64,000 nucleotides of DNA, taken from Terebella lapidaria (lineage: Eukaryota; Annelida; Polychaeta; Terebellida; Terebellidae). Location: contig OX424563.1 of NCBI GenBank assembly GCA_949152475.1, positions 35,001 through 99,000 on the forward strand. The letters run 5' to 3'. Made by a program: the position numbers and the translations under genes. Shown here one piece after another: positions 58,316 to 64,000 of the stretch (positions are counted from its first letter, which is position 1; each line of letters opens with the position of its first letter). The notes under the pieces were generated by a model. That model was not told the DNA's origin. It made no database searches and worked only from the letters and a program-made list of their open reading frames with translations.

Positions 58316-58895
58316 TTATAAAATTCTGAACAAATTCACAAATTCAAATATTGTGAGATTCGTATGAAGTGAAAGTCGATCGTCTCCGAATCGGAATAAT
58401 CGCAATAAATTATTTTTGTCTTGCAAAGTAAGGGCATAGATGTTTATGTCGGGCATGATATTCGTGATAAAGGGGACAATGGCGCTGAGCAGGTCGGTTG
58501 AGCGTGTAGGTACGTGGGACATTCCAGAAAATAATGAGTCGAAGTTTCGCATCTTAATCCACAGGACGGACAGCTGGCATCAGTGATAAAATTGTATTTG
58601 CGACGATGTTGATTTAGAGCGCTTAGTCCCATCCGTAATCAAGCATGGTAGGTTTGGAAACAGCCAAAGCCAAGTGAGTTTAGTAATCTGGGTGCCACTG
58701 TATTGATACTCTGATTTTATACCCCTATAGTACCCATATTGATGTCAATTGTTTAAGTATGAGGTTAACCACTCGAGGGCTTTCCATCTAATACCATAAT
58801 GCGCCAACTTATGTAGAAGTTTGTCATGGTTTAGCACATCGAACGCTTTCGAGAGATCCAAGAATGTACCAAGACAAAACTCATGTTACGAGATA
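58316..58895 (-). pseudogene. Non-LTR retrotransposon reverse transcriptase, truncated and deleted
   Basis: At 58838-58864 the minus strand encodes FLDLSKAFD, the conserved start of RT motif A, continuing as NHDKLLHKLAHYGIR and then EWLTSYL, typical of Jockey/CR1-like RTs. About 200 residues, including the catalytic YADD-type motif, are then missing. The frame resumes in the C-terminal tail with a zinc-binding C-x2-C-x8-H-x4-C segment (about 58530-58580) and a short leucine-rich end that stops at 58316. The zinc segment and the end are in different frames, so a frameshift is present. The 5' side stops at the 68-bp satellite. The element is dead. Confidence 0.8.
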
Positions 58896-58904
58896 CCAGA
58901 TCAC

Positions 58905-59644
58905 GGTCACAAGCACAGCAGCTGTAACACTGGAGAACTGGCCTGCCGAGTGGCTAGCGAGGTCACACACACGGTCACAAGCACAGCAGCTGTAACACTG
59001 GAGAACTGGCCGGCCGAGTGGCTAGCGAGGTCACACACACGGTCACAAGCACAGCAGCTGTAACACTGGAGAACTGGCCGGCCGAGTGGCTAGCGAGGTC
59101 ACACACACGGTCACAAGCACAGCAGCTGTAACACTGGAGAACTGGCCGGCCGAGTGGCTAGCGAGGTCACACACACGGTCACAAGCACAGCAGCTGTAAC
59201 ACTGGAGAACTGGCCGGCCGAGTGGCTAGCGAGGTCACACACACGGTCACAAGCACAGCAGCTGTAACACTGGAGAACTGGCCGGCCGAGTGGCTAGCGA
59301 GGTCACACACACGGTCACAAGCACAGCAGCTGTAACACTGGAGAACTGGCCGGCCGAGTGGCTAGCGAGGTCACACACACGGTCACAAGCACAGCAGCTG
59401 TAACACTGGAGAACTGGCCGGCCGAGTGGCTAGCGAGGTCACACACACGGTCACAAGCACAGCAGCTGTAACACTGGAGAACTGGCCGGCCGAGTGGCTA
59501 GCGAGGTCACACACACGGTCACAAGCACAGCAGCTGTAACACTGGAGAACTGGCCGGCCGAGTGGCTAGCGAGGTCACACACACGGTCACAAGCACAGCA
59601 GCTGTAACACTGGAGAACTGGCCGGCCGAGTGGCTAGCGAGGTC
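58905..59644. repeat. 68-bp satellite, 10.9 near-identical copies
   Basis: Starts are at 58905, 58973, 59041 and every 68 bp to 59585. Each unit contains GCACAGCAGCTGTAACAC, an FseI-type GGCCGGCC and TAGCGAGGTCACACACAC. The first copy has CTGCC instead of CGGCC; the others look identical. This suggests very recent expansion. Confidence 0.95.
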
Positions 59645-60960
59645 GAATCTATCATGAGACGGGTACCTTCAAAGCTGGAGTACCCTGAGATGTTGATAGA
59701 GAATTGTTCCTAAGTAATATTCCAAATGATCCCTTACTGTATTGATGGAAATAGAATTTCTTATGGGATTCTGGTGAAAACCAACATGATGAAAACACCA
59801 TTTTGCTTCCTGTCTTACTTCTATAGTGAACACCATGAAACATTGTTTATTGTCGCGTACATGAGGAGGCGACATATTCAAATACGATTAAAACGACCCA
59901 TGGATGGATGCGTTTGTCCAGTCCTGCAATATTACTGCAGCATTTGTTTTAATAAATATTAGTGTAAACATGGTAAAATATCACTAAGAAAATATTTCCG
60001 TCATATTGTGAAACGTTTTCAGGTTTATTCATGCCTGACAACCACAAAATATTGCGATATTGCGGCTCACCTGGAATTCCCCGACTCTGTGGGGATGGCT
60101 TGTTGATATCATCATGGCTTGAGCACTGTTCCGAAAGATGTCGTTGTTGAATGAGAACGTATTGCCGACCATTCAAATTGTGATAAAGGTCGGGAGAAAA
60201 AAGTTTATCAAAAAATATTCTGCACGTAACGGATCCCTTTATATGAACCGATGCTTACCAATATGCTAGCGGGCATATAAATTTTGAACATGATGAAATG
60301 GACATTTTATTTTGCAGCAATTCAATGAAAGCTTTGAAATATGGCATTTGTATTTATAGGAATGTCTTCAAATCTACACAACCTTTGTGGAATTATATTG
60401 AGTCAGTGGAAAACAGGCAGAATGGGTCAGAACACCACAGTCTCTCTATTGATTTTCTACCCAGCACGGGTGACAAGGTCCACAATGCTATGCAGAAATA
60501 TGTTTTATAGCGGATTTTTCCCATTTGATGCAGCTTGACGAAATATTTCACTCAAAAAAATGTTGTTTCACAAGCCGAGTACTATATGTAAGCATATAGA
60601 TGGGCCTCAGTGTAAAAGTTAAGTTTATGTAGCATGTTAAATTTATACTGACAAGCTACCGTGCATTGGGGTTTCGAATTCATATGGGTCTGGAAAGTCT
60701 ATGATTTTTGTTATCCACAGAATAGTGGGAACCCTGTGACTATAATTGAAGTATGTCATGACTACAAAAATTCAGACTCAAATAAACTTCCAATTCCCCA
60801 CACTGGAATCGAGCTACGCACCGCTAAGAGAGGAGACATGTCTTTACTACATTTCCTGACGCTTACCGGTACTTGTTATAGAGATAAGTATATAATAAAT
60901 ACTGGGTTTGAACAAATTAAAAATTCCTTTTGTAAATGACTTTTCTTTATACTCCTACAG
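59645..60960. other. No gene recognised
   Basis: AT-rich DNA with short frames on both strands. It could be upstream intron or flank of the glutamate synthase relic, but no N-terminal exon (with the nucleophilic cysteine) was found. Confidence 0.5.
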
Positions 60961-63379
60961 GTCTTTGTAACTGAAGACTTCCAGTCCGGAGCCTTCGAGA
61001 GACAGGTAGGATCATTTTCAAAAAACGTAATCATCAACTTGATTACCGTATTGGTCCTAGTATTGGTCCCAATCCACACATTCATGTTACTTGAATCATA
61101 ATGAAGGTGATTGAAGGCTAAAAGTATTTTATTCAGTGACTTTGTTAAATTCGACCTCAACTTCGATCTGATTTTTGTGCACACTGCTGCAGGAGGTCTT
61201 GCTTTGGCTCGCCGTGCAGGAGTAGACAGATGTCATTCTGAGACATGGAGATTCCCTGAACATCAGGACAACATCATGATGACATCATAACGGTCATGTT
61301 GCAGGGCTTGCTGTCCACTGACCAGATCTGGAACTATTGCCTTGATCTGAAGGACCCTGAGTTCAAGACACGCGTGGCTCTGATACACAGCCACTTCTCC
61401 ACGAACACCTTCCCCAGCTGGGAGACAGCTCACCCCATGGGGTACTCCTTCTCGTGGGTTTGTACATGTAGCCAGGTTCATAAATCATGACCATATAAAC
61501 TTGAATGTTATTGCATGAGAAATTATTTTGATAACTGAAAAAAATATGACAAAGTCAAATTTTCTACTGAAATTGTTTTACATATAAGTCATACATATAA
61601 AAGTATAAGTACATATAAATATATTACATGCACATGCATGTTTAACACCAGTAATGAAACTATACACTCAGACTTAAACAAAAAGAAACAAATATTTATC
61701 AAATATTGACCTTTCACCATTCATGATGTCCACCCTCCTTGGCTCAGATACCTTGCACACGATGGTGAGATCAACACGCTGCGAGGTAACTGTAACCTGA
61801 TGCGTGCACGGGAGGGTGTGATGGGCAGCCAGTCGTGCCCAGTCGTGGAGGACGGGATGTCTGACTCCGGGTGCGTGGACAATGTGCTGGAGTTCCTCTG
61901 TATGGCTGGTGGCTGGAGCCTTCCAGAGGTCAGTTGATCACTTGGCGGTAATTTTCAGTGTAAATTTTTTAAGGCATTCAGGAAGGAATGCATTTATGGT
62001 TTCAGAATTTTTTTTTCTTCTTCTTTTTCTTTTCTTCTTCCGCCATTCTCATTTCTGCGAGATAAATCGAGAACGCCTGAACGGATCGTCTTGAAATTTT
62101 CAACACTCTTCAGAGTCAAGGCTTAGAGCGAAACGCACGTTATTTTCAGACATGTCGCCCTAGACAAACATGTCTATGGGGTATCAGGATTGCACTTTGA
62201 CCCTGACCTGAAATTTTTTCGCAGAGTCGGCATCTCAGATACGGTCTGACAAGAGACCTTCTACCTATGGAGTACTTTCGCCATGGAACCGAGGGACGGA
62301 CCAGGTGACATCTCAATCATGATCCTCTCTTCATTGATGACAGTCGACAATAAACTCGTCCATTTATACAGATTGTGATTGCTTAAGTGGTCCAGCAATA
62401 CACACTCAATGACTTATTTTAAGATTTTTTACATGGGGAACTTCTCGATCTTGGTTAATAAAATTAAGCTAACCCAGGTTTCTTCATCCTATGTTCCAGC
62501 TCTGCTGACATTCACAGATGGATGTTATATCGGGTGCGATCTCGAATTGTAACGGCCTGCGTCCCTCCCGTTTCTATGTTACCAAGGACAATCACATGTA
62601 CATGTCCAGTGAGGTGGGAGTCATGGACCTTCCACCCAAGGAAATTGTGCAAAAGGTGGGTTGATCAAACACAAAAATGATTTCGCTTGGTGTTCATTGA
62701 GTATTTTGTTGTACATACATGTACACTTTATTGACAACCTATTGATTTTGGGACCTCATGTTCAATGTGAAATTAGGCTTCAGTTGTGTTGTGCATTTAG
62801 AAAGTATAACCATGCTAATATTGCATCCTGGAAGGTATTAAAGTCATCAGAGATACAACAACACTTGAATATACAGCTTCCTCTAACTAAAACAGTGGAC
62901 AAAAAACAATGCAAATGTTAATGTTCCATGGTGAATAAAATCATCTAAAGAATCCATATTTCAGTTCATAATAATGTCTGAAAATTCCTCATTTACAGAT
63001 GAAGTAGATCGACATGATGTTTGCGGAGAGTGACGGACTGCAAGGCATGCTGCCCGCTCTGGAGCGTGTGTGCAGTGAGGCGGCACGAGCTGTAATAGGT
63101 GGACACACTCTGATTGTGTTGTCAGATAGACTCGCTGGCAAGGATCGTGTGCGCATCGGGTGAGCAGTTAATGTGGTCATACAGAAGTACTAGGAACTGC
63201 ATTGCATTCGATGATCACGCATATATCCACAATATATATCAATGACATACTTGGAATGTTTATCATTTCGATGCCGTTCCAGGTCAGTACGTGCTAGCTG
63301 TCGGGGCCATTCACCATCACCTGATCGAAGAGAAACTCCACATGAAAGTCGCTTTCATCATCAAAACCGGAGAGGTTCG
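60961..63379 (+). pseudogene. Glutamate synthase (GOGAT) pseudogene, N-terminal half
   Basis: Exon-like blocks with GT-AG borders match the glutamine amidotransferase and central domains of glutamate synthase, which makes glutamate from glutamine and 2-oxoglutarate. Blocks: 60961-61005 (VFVTE..AFERQ, tentative), 61305-61441 (ALIHSHFSTNTFPSW), 61748-61928 (HDGEINTLRGN, then SDSG and VLEFL), about 62240-62304 (ending FAMEPRDGP), 62500-62655 (LLTFTDG, NGLRPSRFYVTKDN, VGVMDLPPKEIVQK), 62999-63159 (ALERVCSEA, IVLSDR) and 63283-63379 (LAVGAIHHHLIEEK). Phases mostly fit. Decay signs: a 1-bp deletion in the fourth block, an extra G at 62532-62534, TAG at 63005-63007 (avoidable only with an alternative acceptor), an offset in the last block, and about 200 residues missing between the fifth and sixth. 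No start exon was found. Confidence 0.85.
61985..62225 (+). repeat. Relic of the 147-bp-array element inside a GOGAT intron
   Basis: A T/C-rich run, GAGAACGCCTGAACGGATC, AGAGCGAAACGCACG and CTAGACAAACATGTCTATGGGG match the order of words in the element at 17714-19426. The insertion is short and has one array unit. Confidence 0.6.
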
Positions 63380-63474
63380 GTAAATTTATGGACATAAATG
63401 AAACCTCCATCTTTCGATTGAACTTCACTGAAAGATTAAACTTCTAAAGTATATTGTGTAGCAGGGATGGGGTC

Positions 63475-63858
63475 AAATACAGATTGTCAAATACAAATAC
63501 AAATACTCAAAGCCAAATTTAAATACAAATACAAATACACACTCCCAAAGACGACCAAATACGAATACAAATACAAATACATTTCTTCAAATACAAATAC
63601 AAATGCAAATATTTATTTCTTAGTCATTCGTCGTTCTTTAGTCATATTTTTCACGCATTCAGTGGAATTTTTCGTCACTGTCCTAAATTTCCCCTTCATA
63701 TCACTATTATTGGTTATCTAATATACATGTACACAAGAAAATATAAGTTATGAGACGAATAAATCCCTTCTGTGTATTTGACTGTATTTGATTCCAAATA
63801 CATCAAATACAGACCTCAAATACAAATAAAAAAAAAAAAACAAGTACAAATACAAATA
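63475..63858. repeat. AAATAC-rich simple repeat
   Basis: Irregular runs of (AAATAC)n occupy 63475-63610 and 63780-63858 on either side of about 170 bp of unique AT-rich DNA. The two runs are in the same orientation. They may be the arms of one decayed element. Confidence 0.7.
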
Positions 63859-64000
63859 CAGTGGTCCCCCTCAGATAAGACCCCCCTCAAGAAAGACTTC
63901 CCCCTCTGTAAAGACTTTCTCTTGTGGGGCCAGAATGACTTTAACATGTAAATGAACCCCTCTAATAAGACATCCCCTTAGATAAGACCTTAATTTTGTG
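63859..64000 (+). mobile_element. Possible start of a pogo/Tigger-like TIR element (cut by window end)
   Basis: CAGTGGTCCCCCTCAGATAAG directly follows a TA, and related CCCCTC..GATAAGAC words repeat in the next 130 bp. The CAGTGGTCCC start is of the type seen in pogo/Tigger-related elements. The other end lies outside the window. Confidence 0.3.

Noticed and set aside
58905..59644. CRISPR array
   Set aside because: The 68-bp units are continuous tandem copies without unique spacers, in animal DNA.
61201..61304. Further glutamate synthase exon just before 61305
   Set aside because: No frame in this stretch resembles the conserved residues expected before the GLLSTDQ segment.

Overview
The window looks like nuclear DNA of an invertebrate animal, probably marine. 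It holds the 3' part of a eukaryotic 28S rRNA gene, GT-AG exons of a decayed glutamate synthase (an enzyme many invertebrates keep), Ty3/gypsy and non-LTR retrotransposon remains, and large amounts of tandem and foldback repeat. Amphioxus, hemichordate, echinoderm or mollusc are all possible; the species is not fixed by anything I can see. No intact, confidently functional protein gene is present. This is repeat-dominated intergenic DNA with dead genes.

Layout. 0.3-3.0 kb: an rDNA fragment on the minus strand, made of six spacer-like subrepeats (alternating 200/220 bp), the last ~1 kb of 28S rRNA, and four hairpin-plus-T-tract modules just past the 28S 3' end. 3.0-7.7 kb: no recognisable gene. 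7.7-12.2 kb: a broken gypsy-type element on the minus strand (gag, CCHC knuckle, protease, integrase C-terminus; RT, RNase H and integrase core deleted). 12.4-20.8 kb: three diverged copies of a TATA-bearing module and several elements built from a foldback head, a CGTCC-type microsatellite, a tandem array and a hairpin tail. 20.8-25.9 kb: mostly unique AT-rich DNA with three CTCF-like motifs. 25.96-27.9 kb: another array element carrying a TIR transposon that itself carries a second TIR element. 28.18-51.30 kb: a 23-kb minisatellite of ~49-bp units with higher-order duplications of 7,635 and 1,152 bp. 51.3-54.6 kb: two foldback/TIR elements in unique DNA. 54.6-58.17 kb: a complete tandem-array element with three internal satellites. 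58.2-59.65 kb: a truncated non-LTR reverse transcriptase next to a 68-bp satellite. 60.96-63.38 kb: a glutamate synthase pseudogene. The window ends in an AAATAC-rich repeat and the start of a possible pogo-like element.

The most interesting structures are: (1) a set of elements with unrelated sequences but one architecture (foldback head, microsatellite, tandem array, subterminal inverted repeat, 3' hairpin and CTAG end), which resembles non-autonomous Helentron/HINE elements; (2) the 134-bp array inside one of them, where most units carry a nuclear-receptor-like DR1 between two inverted TCAAGGTCA-type sites; (3) the terminator-like cassettes after 28S; and (4) the 49-bp minisatellite, which is open in all three forward frames.
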